Shown in pieces: positions 52,569 to 61,535 of a stretch of 64,000 nt of DNA. Source of the stretch: Legionella sp. MW5194. GTDB taxonomy: Bacteria > Pseudomonadota > Gammaproteobacteria > Legionellales > Legionellaceae. The stretch's first letter is position 1; each line of letters starts with the position of its first letter. Under the pieces are notes generated by a model, which was given only the letters and a program-made list of their open reading frames with translations, was not told where the DNA came from and searched no databases. A program made the position numbers and the translations under genes. The DNA lies in NCBI RefSeq assembly GCF_016864235.1, contig NZ_CP045732.1:62001-126000 (forward strand). The letters run 5' to 3'.

Positions 52569-54395
52569 ATGGGATGGAATGATGTTTGGAAAACAGCCAG
52601 TGATTGGGCACAGTCAGCCTGGACGCAGGCGGTAAAATTTAAATACACTTTGAATTCAATGTCTTTACCCGCGGTCGCGGGGGAGACGGCGACGTTCACG
52701 TATAATACACTCATCGGGCTGACAGAAGAGGTGGCAGCCTTGCCCCACGTGTTAAAGGCAGCCGCCGTGCATCCTAAAACCCGACGGACCTTTGGGCATC
52801 TTGCCCGCATTGGTATTGAGGATGGTGGTGCTTTGATCCTCGCTTACCAAATCGAAAAAAACCTTGAATCGCTGCTGCTCGCCGCATTGGAAGGCAGCGA
52901 AGGGCAGCCCTGGCTAAGCACCAGTACGGCATTATCACTGGCCCTGATGCTCTTGAGGACAACTCACGAGGCCTACGCCCTCCGTAAACGGATCCAGATT
53001 GGTATCCGCTTGGCTACCGTCTCCATTGAGGCGAGCGGCACCATTACCTCGGGCAATCCGCAATTGGACAAAATGGGGGAAATCAGCAAAAAGGAATCGA
53101 AATTAAGCAGCATCATTGGCGCATTGAGTGACCAGGTTAAGTACATCCTGACTGATCTCTCGATCAGACAGGGAGTTAAACGAATTCCGATCGTGGGACC
53201 TGTAATCGGTAACGGCCTGGTCTCCAAGCACACAGGCGACTACGTTCTAGCGTCGGTTTTAAAAGGCATGGCCCCAAAGCATGTGCAAGCCTATTTGCAA
53301 GAATACCCTGAATATGCCTGGGTACTGGGTACGACCCATACGATCCTGTCGTATTTCGCCAATGGTTTTATTGAAGACACGACGGGAGTACCCAGGGCAT
53401 TGTATGAAACCATCATCAACCAGACAGCGGTGGTGCTGCTTATTGCTGTTGCCGCGCACATGCGCCTTCCACCGCCCGTTGCTGAATCAAAACGGCAAGT
53501 GCCTGATCCCATCCGACTTTACAAGTCCGGCCTGCAGGTAGGACTGGATATCCTGGGCTATGGACTGAAGGCCAAAATCCCCGAGATGCTTAAAAACGAA
53601 TCGGTTATCCCCTGGGCAAAAGTATTCGCCGTGGGGAAAACCCTCTGGTACCATCCATCGACGCAGACGGCAAAAATCATCTTTCTTCCTCGCATGCTGC
53701 ACGGGAAAAAGGCGTTTTATCGCGATCCGGTGGTCGAACCCAATTGGGAAAGTCTGCGCACCAGGATAATTACGGCGATTCAGTTTATCGAAAAATACAG
53801 TGAAAAGCTGCTTGTTGCCACAGCCACCAAAATACCCAAAATATCGTCGAAAGTCGCCGGGCTCCTGGGAGCACCGCCGGGTGTTGTGGCCTTTGTCTTG
53901 AAACTGATGGGCAATAAGCCATTCATGAACCGCTTGTCGGATTTCCGCCGACGTCTGGAGGCGATGCACATTGTCGATCTGCCGGAAGCGGACAATTTAA
54001 TGCAGATGGAATACCTGCATCTCCCTTCTCCTCAAAAAAAAGATAAGACAGAGAAGCCCGAAGCGGTTGACCCCAGGGAGGGATCAACGCCACAACTTCA
54101 GCCAGAAAAAAGTGCAACCCCGCGCGACAACGAGGATTATTCTCCGAGTCTGCTGATATCTGGTGGTTTTTTTGCAAAGCCCCCGAGTCCCCAAAATGCA
54201 GATTTAGATCCGAGTAGCCTGATAGGGATAAGTTCCAATTCCGTCAGCAAAAGTCAGGGAAAAGATCCACTAACCGGTGATTTTTTTGTAAGGAACGCGA
54301 GTCGCCAGAATGCAGACGATTTAGATCCGGCGAGCCTGATGGGTATCACTTCCAATTCCAGCAGCAAAAGTCTGGGGAAGGATCCCCTGGGTTAA
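52569..54395 (+). CDS. Large membrane-associated protein with C-terminal repeats, effector candidate
   Basis: 608 residues without a recognised domain. Several moderately hydrophobic helices occur (about 90-145, 205-225, 280-295, 430-450), the rest being amphipathic. From about residue 490 the protein turns polar, and the last 77 residues hold two tandem copies of a 38-39-residue unit built on FF(A/V)(K/R)...QNAD(D)LDP(S/A)SL. The start has GGAGAG and an extended -10 upstream. It is convergent with corA. Effector-like by composition; function unknown. Confidence 0.5.
   Translation: MGWNDVWKTASDWAQSAWTQAVKFKYTLNSMSLPAVAGETATFTYNTLIGLTEEVAALPHVLKAAAVHPKTRRTFGHLARIGIEDGGALILAYQIEKNLESLLLAALEGSEGQPWLSTSTALSLALMLLRTTHEAYALRKRIQIGIRLATVSIEASGTITSGNPQLDKMGEISKKESKLSSIIGALSDQVKYILTDLSIRQGVKRIPIVGPVIGNGLVSKHTGDYVLASVLKGMAPKHVQAYLQEYPEYAWVLGTTHTILSYFANGFIEDTTGVPRALYETIINQTAVVLLIAVAAHMRLPPPVAESKRQVPDPIRLYKSGLQVGLDILGYGLKAKIPEMLKNESVIPWAKVFAVGKTLWYHPSTQTAKIIFLPRMLHGKKAFYRDPVVEPNWESLRTRIITAIQFIEKYSEKLLVATATKIPKISSKVAGLLGAPPGVVAFVLKLMGNKPFMNRLSDFRRRLEAMHIVDLPEADNLMQMEYLHLPSPQKKDKTEKPEAVDPREGSTPQLQPEKSATPRDNEDYSPSLLISGGFFAKPPSPQNADLDPSSLIGISSNSVSKSQGKDPLTGDFFVRNASRQNADDLDPASLMGITSNSSSKSLGKDPLG
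54162..54392 (+). repeat. Tandem coding repeat (2 x ~116 bases)
   Basis: Copies at 54162-54275 and 54276-54392 encode the SSL/GITSNS-type repeat at the end of the 608-residue protein. A degraded partial unit (SPSLLIS) precedes them. Confidence 0.7.
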
Positions 54396-54401
54396 AGCAA
54401 T

Positions 54402-54421
54402 ACCCCTTGTTCTAAAGGGGT
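54402..54421. terminator. Bidirectional hairpin between convergent genes
   Basis: Seven-base-pair stem ACCCCTT/AAGGGGT with a 6-base loop between the 608-residue gene and corA stop codons; a T-run follows a few bases later on the forward strand. Confidence 0.6.
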
Positions 54422-55485
54422 TACAACAACTTTTTGCGTTTGAAAAAATAAAACATCAGCATGGCGAGCAGGATCATCAAGGTTAAAATGGCGGGGTAAC
54501 CATAACGCCATTTTAATTCCGGCATAAATTCAAAATTCATGCCGTAAACCCCGGCAATGAATGACAGGGGGATAAACAGACTCGCAAACAGCGTTAGGAT
54601 TTTCATGGTTTCGTTCATGTGATTATTGACGGCCGACAGGTATATTTCCAGCATGCCGGTTGACATTTCACGGTGCAGATCAATCAATTCAACCAGGCGA
54701 ATGCTGTGATCGTGCAGGTCACGGTAATAAAGGTAATAATGGGGATCAATCAGGCGGGCATGCTCGGTTAGCAGCAGATGAACGATGTCGCGCATGGGGG
54801 CGATAATTTTGCGAAGCGTCAGGGTGCGGCGCTTGATGGTATAGAGTTCGCGCAATGAGATGGCAGAGGGGTTAATGATAATGATGTCTTCAATTTCGCC
54901 TAATTTCTTCTCCGTCTCTTCCACAAAATTAAAGTAATCATCAACAATGGTATCCATGAGCAGATAGGCCAGGTACTCCATGCGGTGCTGACAAACCAAT
55001 GAATGGGGATTACTTAAGCGCTCATCCAGCGAAGCCAGGTTAAAACGCGACGATTCACGGAAGGTGAGCAGCAGGTTTTTGCGAAGCAGCATACTGAATT
55101 GCTCCCGCTGGTAAGTCACCTCGTCGCCCGAAGTGTCCAGTAATTGCAGGACAATAAAGAGGCTGTCATCCAGGATGTCGAGCTTGGGGCGCTGATGAGT
55201 ATTTAAGATGTCCTCAATGACCAGCGGATGAACATGGAACTCAGTACACCAGTCTGCAATCCTGCTGCTGTCTGAAAGGCCCTGCACATCCACCCAGACA
55301 TTCTGGTGGGCAGCAAGCGCTTCATGAATTTTTACAGCATTAAAGTGGTCATAGCGATGATAGGCGTCGGCATCAAACACATGGATGCTGACGTGCGTTG
55401 CTTGCGGTTCCTTGTCCCCGACATACACCGCGGAACCAGGGAGCATGCCGCTTTTTGCCGAAGCCTTGCGTCGATATTTCGCCAT
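54421..55485 (-). CDS. corA: Magnesium/cobalt transport protein CorA
   Basis: 354-residue CorA-family ion channel. The large cytoplasmic N-terminal domain (HQRPKLDILDDSLFIVLQ near 110) is followed by two C-terminal membrane helices. The selectivity motif GMN lies in VYGMNFEFMPEL. It ends in the basic tail FKRKKLL. Start chosen at the ATG at 55485 with AAAGGA upstream; the longer frame is not family-like. It diverges from the gene at 55553. Confidence 0.93.
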   Translation of the reverse strand: MAKYRRKASAKSGMLPGSAVYVGDKEPQATHVSIHVFDADAYHRYDHFNAVKIHEALAAHQNVWVDVQGLSDSSRIADWCTEFHVHPLVIEDILNTHQRPKLDILDDSLFIVLQLLDTSGDEVTYQREQFSMLLRKNLLLTFRESSRFNLASLDERLSNPHSLVCQHRMEYLAYLLMDTIVDDYFNFVEETEKKLGEIEDIIIINPSAISLRELYTIKRRTLTLRKIIAPMRDIVHLLLTEHARLIDPHYYLYYRDLHDHSIRLVELIDLHREMSTGMLEIYLSAVNNHMNETMKILTLFASLFIPLSFIAGVYGMNFEFMPELKWRYGYPAILTLMILLAMLMFYFFKRKKLL

Positions 55486-55552
55486 GAACAATCCTTTCAG
55501 TGGGCAGGTTATTGTGACATGATAGGGTATCACTCCTTCAGTTTCTAGCACC

Positions 55553-57727
55553 ATGGAATGGTTTTATAAACTGCTGTATCGCCTTGTTGATCATTACGTG
55601 TCGGAAAAAGAACGTGAAGCGGCCAAATTCTATGTCGATATCATCCTTGAGCATTCTCTGGAGGTTTGTGCCAGTAATATCCCGGTTGAAATCAGAGGGG
55701 TCTCTGCATTGTATGGCGTCAATTTGGGCGTGATTGACTACCAGGGCAATAAAGAACGCCTGTGGCGAATGAAGACCGAGTTAAGCGACTTGGCGTATGA
55801 CTATTTTCTAACCCAGAGGAATCCGCAGAATAGAACACCACTGAGCGAACTGCTCACGGAGGCCGAGGAGTGCATCAGAGAGACGATGTCATTATTAAAA
55901 TGGCCAAACACAAAGCCTCTTAAAGCGCAAGGCACGCCGGATCTGAAAAAAAAGGAAGGGGGAGGGTCTGTCTGCGAAGACCTTTTCATTTATGAGGGAA
56001 CTCCCCTGAATGAGGAGACCGGTGTTCAGGAAGAGAGTGTCACGGAGGAAGAACAGTCGGTAAGCAGTGATTCGTCTGCTGAAGAGCAATCGCTTGGGCC
56101 TGAAACACCGGCTGAAGACGCGCTCCGACGAGAAGTGATTCGGATGTTTAACCAGGTTGTTCAGCACATCGATGAGGGCAAAGGACTGCTGTCGCTGGAA
56201 ACCTGCTTTGGCGTGTTGAGCAAATTGCTAGACATTCTCCATGGAATTTACACCCTGCCCAATGATGATGATGCTCTTATTCTCCAGGCTATTGCGCACA
56301 TGAGCGACATACCCAACGAAACCGCACGGGTGTTATATCAAAAAATTGGCGGCGTCAATTCGTGGTGGACGACCGACGTCTGCCAGACATTTGCCCTGCA
56401 TATCGAAAAGGAATTGTATCATCTGCTGGTCCGCGGTGAGGACAATAATACCCGTGAGATTGCGGCCGCAGCCGACCGACTTTATCTGATTTTATGGGGA
56501 CTGGCAGGCGTTCAATTAACCCGGACGGCTATCAGTCATTTGATCCTCGCCATTGCAAATACATTAAAAACCCACTTAAACGAGAAAGTCCCTCCCCTTT
56601 TAGACTTAAGCGATTTCAAGCAGTTTCCGAACGGGTTTTTCAAGACCTCTTCCGGTCAGGAATTCTATATTCAACTGCACAAGGAAGTGTATGATTTATC
56701 CCTCAATCAAAAGACAGAAGATGATTTAATTGTCGCCTCAGAGCGGCTTTATCTTTTCTTATGGGAAATCAACAGCCCGTTAAAGCCGGCTGATGTTACC
56801 GTCATCCTCAAGGCATCGTTGACAAGACAGCTTGAAAATCCATCCTTATCGCTGTTCAGTGCTGTGAATGCAGCCCCCTTGCCGCCTCATTTTTTTAAGT
56901 CCGGGACCGGGTACCTTTTCCTTGACCATTTGCAGAATGCCGTACTTCGTTTGCCGTTAGACAAAAAACTCGATGAGGAGACTGTTCTGGCGGTAACGGA
57001 GCATTTTTACTTCTCCTTACCCGCTGTGTTGCTCGGAGTAATGCCGGCTTCGATCATCGACCTGCTAAAGGTTAAAATGAATCAATTGAAGCTTAAGCTG
57101 GTGATCGACAAGGATGCGCCGCTTTACACGTTTGATTTACTGAAATATGCCACGCGGGCCAACCGTATTTTGGGAGGCACGCTTAAAGATGCAGTGCTGA
57201 ATCACCATTTTATTACCCAGTTTAAATCCGATAGAAACTACCATAAACGGCAATGGGACGCTGATGCCTTTGCAAAGCTGCTGTTAGGCCTGATGATTCT
57301 TTACATCAAACAGGATGAAAGTTACTTTGTTTTGTCGACGGCTGATTTCTTTAAAAAAGAGTTTGTTTTTTTAAAAAATCCAGGGCAAAAAGAGGCAGCT
57401 GTAAAAGAAATGCTGATGATAGAAAAAGAAGTGTTTGCCTTAATTGATCACAATGCCATGATTGGCCATGAGCGCCTGCGGCAGTTTGTGAACGAAGAAC
57501 CCCCGGAAACAGCCTGCATTCTGCTTGAGGATTGCCGAAAACAGAGCAGCGAGTTCCATAAGGAAATGAGTGCCTACTACCAACCGCCTAAAACCCCCTG
57601 TACTCATTCAGGGTATTCCTGCCTGTTTTTCCCGTCATTTACAATCAATGAACGCGGGGATTCCAACCCATCAACCACCCTGGAGGTTGAGGAGGATTCG
57701 GAAGAGGAGGGGTGCAGCTTGCAATAA
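55553..57727 (+). CDS. Repeat-containing protein with C-terminal CaaX box, effector candidate
   Basis: 724 residues, soluble, helical. Residues 120-190 are low-complexity and acidic. Three related helical units of about 85-95 residues follow (about 272-364, 366-449, 451-530), each with an (E/H)xLYxL-type helix, a (D/E)RLYLxLW-like helix and a Pro-Pro/FFK(T/S) end; a fourth, weaker copy may lie at 190-270. The C-terminus is strongly acidic (EVEEDSEEEG) and ends CSLQ, a CaaX prenylation box. Bacteria do not prenylate such proteins, but several L. pneumophila effectors are farnesylated or geranylgeranylated by the host through CaaX boxes. The start ATG has a weak ribosome-binding site. Confidence 0.6.
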   Translation: MEWFYKLLYRLVDHYVSEKEREAAKFYVDIILEHSLEVCASNIPVEIRGVSALYGVNLGVIDYQGNKERLWRMKTELSDLAYDYFLTQRNPQNRTPLSELLTEAEECIRETMSLLKWPNTKPLKAQGTPDLKKKEGGGSVCEDLFIYEGTPLNEETGVQEESVTEEEQSVSSDSSAEEQSLGPETPAEDALRREVIRMFNQVVQHIDEGKGLLSLETCFGVLSKLLDILHGIYTLPNDDDALILQAIAHMSDIPNETARVLYQKIGGVNSWWTTDVCQTFALHIEKELYHLLVRGEDNNTREIAAAADRLYLILWGLAGVQLTRTAISHLILAIANTLKTHLNEKVPPLLDLSDFKQFPNGFFKTSSGQEFYIQLHKEVYDLSLNQKTEDDLIVASERLYLFLWEINSPLKPADVTVILKASLTRQLENPSLSLFSAVNAAPLPPHFFKSGTGYLFLDHLQNAVLRLPLDKKLDEETVLAVTEHFYFSLPAVLLGVMPASIIDLLKVKMNQLKLKLVIDKDAPLYTFDLLKYATRANRILGGTLKDAVLNHHFITQFKSDRNYHKRQWDADAFAKLLLGLMILYIKQDESYFVLSTADFFKKEFVFLKNPGQKEAAVKEMLMIEKEVFALIDHNAMIGHERLRQFVNEEPPETACILLEDCRKQSSEFHKEMSAYYQPPKTPCTHSGYSCLFFPSFTINERGDSNPSTTLEVEEDSEEEGCSLQ
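56366..57142 (+). repeat. Triplicated ~90-residue coding module
   Basis: Three diverged copies encoded in tandem (approximately 56366-56644, 56648-56899 and 56903-57142), detectable at protein level only. Confidence 0.45.
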
Positions 57728-57832
57728 ATTTGCCACAATAATGGAAATAATGCTATATTAGTGGACAATTTGTAAACAGCCACGGTAAAGGCTTTATTTT
57801 GCCCTCAGATTGGCAAATTGCATGATATTCCT

Positions 57833-59122
57833 ATGACTTCATCTCAGCCTCGTCATTACCTCATCCTTTCTGTGGCCATGATGACCTTTCTGCCGCTGCT
57901 CATTAATGTGTCCTTTAAAATCATCAGCCTTCAGGGGATGGTATTTACAGCCAGCAGCGTGCTTTGCCCTCTGGTGGCCTGTTTTTATCTGCTGGTTTTG
58001 AAAGGATGCACGTTGCCCCAGCAACGGCAGGTGCTTCATCAATCGCTGCTTGCCCTTTATCTGTTCTCCATCGGGGTTTATTTGTTAGTCAATCTGCCTT
58101 CTGTCGATTATGTCCGCGACAACATGGCTTATCAGATTGTTTTTGAAGACATTCCCAAGAAGTTTTTCGCCGCTACGCTCGCATTTGGCTTGAGCTTTTA
58201 TATCCCCCATCTGCTGTGCTGCTCTCCTCAGAATGACACCTTCGCGTCGCCCCGCAAGCGGCTGTTGCTGGCTTTATTCGGCGGATTCAGTTTTTTTACT
58301 CTGGATTTTTTTCTGCTCTTCTCTGATCCGAAGGTACCTAATTTTCAGCAGATCTACATCGATTCCCTCATGATTGCTTCCGGCATCATGTTCAGCGCCA
58401 GTATTCTGTATCTGGCCGGTTTATTGTTTGGAAGCCGTTTGCGGCTATTTCGCCGAGCGGCTCCGCCGGATTATCTGCTGTCCCCCTTTTACCATTACCT
58501 GCTTGGCTTTTCCGTCGTCATTACGTTGATCTGCTTGGCCTGCGAGTACCGGCTGGTTTCATTTAACAATGGCTGGACCTTACCAGCCAGCGGCATCCTG
58601 TCGCCGTTTCTACTGGTTGCCAGTAATCTGGTGGGCGAGATTTATGATTATCGCGCCAATTTGCGTCTGATGTTTGTGGTATTACTGAGTGAATTAACCT
58701 TTGATGTGTTGTTGATGACTACAATCATTCTCCCTTCACCCGCCTATTTTGATCTCAATCCCTTTTACCATTTCATTATGCCCCGCCGCATCACAGCAAC
58801 TACCCTGGCCTTGTTTGTCACTTTGACCTGCAATGCCGTGCTGCTTAAGAACCTAAAGGAAAGCGGCTACGCAGGGGGAAACCAGAGCCTGCGTCTGTTT
58901 GTCGCTAACAGTATTGCCATTTCCCTGTTATGCCTGGTCAACTACAGCCTGCTTTTTGCCGGCATTTACCCCTATGAGCAGATTTTCAGTCTGGCGATTA
59001 CGAGCTGGGTTTATAAATTGGTGATGGTAGTTTTAGGGTTGCCTCTGGTGTTCTGGCTCTACCGCGTTGTAAGGAAGCGGCAGGCGCTGGGCCTTATGGA
59101 CAGCCGGGCCGGCAAGATTTAA
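57833..59122 (+). CDS. Double-length VUT/YhhQ-family membrane transporter
   Basis: 429-residue inner-membrane protein with about 11-12 helices. Its second half follows the YhhQ pattern: ILSPFLLVASNLVGEIYDYRAN (cf. the SDLTVRL region), RRITATTLALFVTLTCN, and SLAITSWVYKLVMVVLGLPL (cf. the last YhhQ helix). The first half has GMVFTASSVLCPLVACF and EDIPKKFFAATLAFGLSF, which look like another copy of the same fold. VUT-family members import queuosine precursors or vitamins. Start placed at the ATG at 57833; a TTG at 57818 is possible. Confidence 0.65.
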   Translation: MTSSQPRHYLILSVAMMTFLPLLINVSFKIISLQGMVFTASSVLCPLVACFYLLVLKGCTLPQQRQVLHQSLLALYLFSIGVYLLVNLPSVDYVRDNMAYQIVFEDIPKKFFAATLAFGLSFYIPHLLCCSPQNDTFASPRKRLLLALFGGFSFFTLDFFLLFSDPKVPNFQQIYIDSLMIASGIMFSASILYLAGLLFGSRLRLFRRAAPPDYLLSPFYHYLLGFSVVITLICLACEYRLVSFNNGWTLPASGILSPFLLVASNLVGEIYDYRANLRLMFVVLLSELTFDVLLMTTIILPSPAYFDLNPFYHFIMPRRITATTLALFVTLTCNAVLLKNLKESGYAGGNQSLRLFVANSIAISLLCLVNYSLLFAGIYPYEQIFSLAITSWVYKLVMVVLGLPLVFWLYRVVRKRQALGLMDSRAGKI

Positions 59123-59143
59123 AAACCTGCCGGCGTAATCTGT

Positions 59144-60514
59144 TTACTGTTCTTTTTTAATAGGCCGTTTCCAGCCAAAGACGGTTTTTTGCCGACTTTC
59201 AGTAAGGGTCAGTTCGCCGGACGGGACATTTTTGCGAATGGTGCTGCCAGCGCCAATGGTGGCATGGGCACCCACTGTGACTGGTGCGACCAATTGCGTG
59301 TCTGAGCCGATAAATACCCCGTCCTCGATAATGGTTTGATGTTTGTTGACGCCGTCATAATTGCAGGTAATGGTCCCCGCGCCGACATTGACCTTTTTGC
59401 CTAAGGTGACATCACCCAGATAGCTTAAATGACTGGCTTTACTGCCGATGTCAAACACCGCGTTTTTAGTTTCAACAAAATTACCTATTTTGCAGTGTTC
59501 AGCTAGACGGGTGCCCGGACGCAGGCGAGCAAAAGGGCCGACCTGACAGTGATCACCGAGCACCGCCCCCTCCAGCACGCTGTTGGCGAGGACTTCGCAA
59601 TTCTCCCCCAGGGTGACATTGGTCAAGGTACAATGAGGGCCTATACGACTGCCTTTGCCGAGCGTCACTTTTCCTGAAAAAACGCAATTCACATCAATGA
59701 AAACGTCTTTGCCGCATTCTAATTCGCCGCGAATGTCAATCCGTGCTGCATCGGCAATGCCAATGCCCTGAAGCATGAGTTTTTCGGCCTGATACTGCTG
59801 CCAGACGCGCTCCAGTTGTTGTAACTGCAGGCGATTATTGACGCCTTGAATTTCAAACACGTGCGGGGTAGGCATGGAGCCGATGGTTTGGCCTTCGTTC
59901 ACCGCCAGGGTAATGATTTCGGTGAGGTAGTATTCTCCCTGCGCGTTATCATTGGTTAACCGGGGCAACCAGCGAGCGAGGTCACTGACCCGCGCACAGC
60001 AGATGCCGCTGTAGATTTCGCGGATTTGGCGTTGTTTGGGTGTCGCATCCTTTTCCTCAACGATGGCTTCAATGGCTTGATTGGGGTTGCGAACGATGCG
60101 GCCCAGGCCGGTGGGATCCGCCAATGTGGCGAGCAGCAGGGTCAAGGCCTGAGCCTCTGTTGCCGAAGCCACCAGCGCCTTTAAAGTATCCGCCTGAATC
60201 AAAGGCACATCACCTGAAAGCACGAGAACTTGCGCCTTTGGATGTAAGTGAGGCAGGGCTTTAAGCAGGGCATGCCCTGTGCCCAGTTGTTGCTCCTGCA
60301 CTACCCAGTTGACGGACAGATGCGAAAGCGCCTCTTTGATCTGCTGTCCGCCGTGGCCATAAATGACATGAATTCCCTGGGGATGCAGCTGTTGTGCCGT
60401 TTCCACCACCCGCTCAAGCATGGGTTTGCCGGCCAGGGGGTGAAGGACTTTGGGTAAATCGGAATACATTCGTTTGCCCATCCCGGCCGCTAAAATAACT
60501 ATCTCTAATGACAT
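59144..60514 (-). CDS. glmU: Bifunctional UDP-GlcNAc pyrophosphorylase / GlcN-1-P acetyltransferase GlmU
   Basis: 456 residues, the usual length. The N-terminal uridylyltransferase domain (1-228) begins ILAAGMGKRMYSDLPKVLH, with GTGHALLKALP near 78. The C-terminal left-handed beta-helix (about 250-450) shows hexapeptide repeats, LRPGT, and the catalytic His in GNFVETKNA/SHLSYLGD. It makes UDP-GlcNAc for peptidoglycan and LPS. Confidence 0.97.
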   Translation of the reverse strand: MSLEIVILAAGMGKRMYSDLPKVLHPLAGKPMLERVVETAQQLHPQGIHVIYGHGGQQIKEALSHLSVNWVVQEQQLGTGHALLKALPHLHPKAQVLVLSGDVPLIQADTLKALVASATEAQALTLLLATLADPTGLGRIVRNPNQAIEAIVEEKDATPKQRQIREIYSGICCARVSDLARWLPRLTNDNAQGEYYLTEIITLAVNEGQTIGSMPTPHVFEIQGVNNRLQLQQLERVWQQYQAEKLMLQGIGIADAARIDIRGELECGKDVFIDVNCVFSGKVTLGKGSRIGPHCTLTNVTLGENCEVLANSVLEGAVLGDHCQVGPFARLRPGTRLAEHCKIGNFVETKNAVFDIGSKASHLSYLGDVTLGKKVNVGAGTITCNYDGVNKHQTIIEDGVFIGSDTQLVAPVTVGAHATIGAGSTIRKNVPSGELTLTESRQKTVFGWKRPIKKEQ

Positions 60515-60586
60515 GAATAAATTAATCCTTGCGTTATGTCGTGTTTATGTGTTGGCCGTAGCCGAATTAAACAGTCTGCATTTATG

Positions 60587-60614
60587 TTGCGAATCCTGAA
60601 ATTACTGATATGAT
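60587..60614 (+). promoter_or_regulatory. Promoter of the 296-residue gene
   Basis: TTGCGA (60587-60592), 16-base spacer and TATGAT (60609-60614) with an upstream TG. It lies 30 bases before the ATG, which is served by AAAAGGAG. Confidence 0.5.
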
Positions 60615-60643
60615 AAAAAAATTGCGACAAAAGGAGTAGTGCA

Positions 60644-61534
60644 ATGACTATTTTTCTTGAAATAGCGAAAGAATACCTCATAAAGGAACTGACCAAGATA
60701 AGTGATACGTCAGTGGCTTCAGATAAAAGTGTAGGTAATACGGTGTGCAGTTGGTTGGGGCTAGGCCGTGATGAAGGCTTGTCTCAAAGCAAGCGCGAGT
60801 TGACAGACATATTACGGACGGACATTCGCAATCTGGCATCGGATGAATCGGATGAAAAAAATGTCGAGGCATTAAATCATTTATTGAGTGAATGCCGGAG
60901 AAAAGCACGAGAAAAAGCCGATCAAAAAGGCTATTCCGAGGGGACTTTTGGGCCTGCCATGAGTGAGGTCAGTACCCTGCTTACGCAACTGTATGATCGT
61001 TTTGACGCAGCCGGTTTATTGGACATTCCCTACAACACCAAAGCTTCAGAGCGACATCCTTTAACCGTGTTTCGCTACTGGGCCGGCGTTTATCTGGCCT
61101 ACAAAGTAAAAGAAAACCGGGATAACTCGCAAAGCACACTAAAAACCATTACCCATAATCCCAAAATCACCTCCCTCAATCTCCTGGAAAAACAAAAACA
61201 GGATGCTGTGGTGAGTTATATCAGGGAATGCGACAAAGATCTCAAAACAATTAAAGAAGACCTTGAGGATTATAGAGAGGTCTGCACTAAACGAGTACTC
61301 GAATTTCTTCGACGCCTGCTGCTTAAAAATAAAGAACTGGTTGAACATCATGGTACGAACCTGGAAATTCCGGTGACCATTTCCTTTTTTGCCTCGGCAA
61401 CTGTTTCAGGTCCTGCACTGGGTCCTCATTCCGGGGAGCTAAAAAAATGCATTCTGATGGCCATCAAAGAGTTAGGGGGCGACAAGGAAGAAAGTAAGGA
61501 AGAGCTACATACCGCGACCACTTACAACAGCTAG
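60644..61534 (+). CDS. Unknown helical protein, effector candidate
   Basis: 296-residue protein with no recognised motif or membrane segment. It is mostly alpha-helical and charged, with a coiled-coil-like segment at about 190-225 (RECDKDLKTIKEDLEDYREV). A Ser/Gly-rich stretch near 250 (SFFASATVSGPALGPHSG) precedes a final helix and a polar acidic tail (GGDKEESKEEL), as in Dot/Icm substrates. A good ribosome-binding site and a plausible promoter support expression. It is convergent with ansA, stop to stop. Confidence 0.5.
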   Translation: MTIFLEIAKEYLIKELTKISDTSVASDKSVGNTVCSWLGLGRDEGLSQSKRELTDILRTDIRNLASDESDEKNVEALNHLLSECRRKAREKADQKGYSEGTFGPAMSEVSTLLTQLYDRFDAAGLLDIPYNTKASERHPLTVFRYWAGVYLAYKVKENRDNSQSTLKTITHNPKITSLNLLEKQKQDAVVSYIRECDKDLKTIKEDLEDYREVCTKRVLEFLRRLLLKNKELVEHHGTNLEIPVTISFFASATVSGPALGPHSGELKKCILMAIKELGGDKEESKEELHTATTYNS

Positions 61535-61535
61535 T

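Noticed and set aside
57766-57795. Third GTAAA pair, GTAAA-N8-GTAAA
   Set aside because: Spacer of eight bases instead of five; too far from the CpxR consensus to count.
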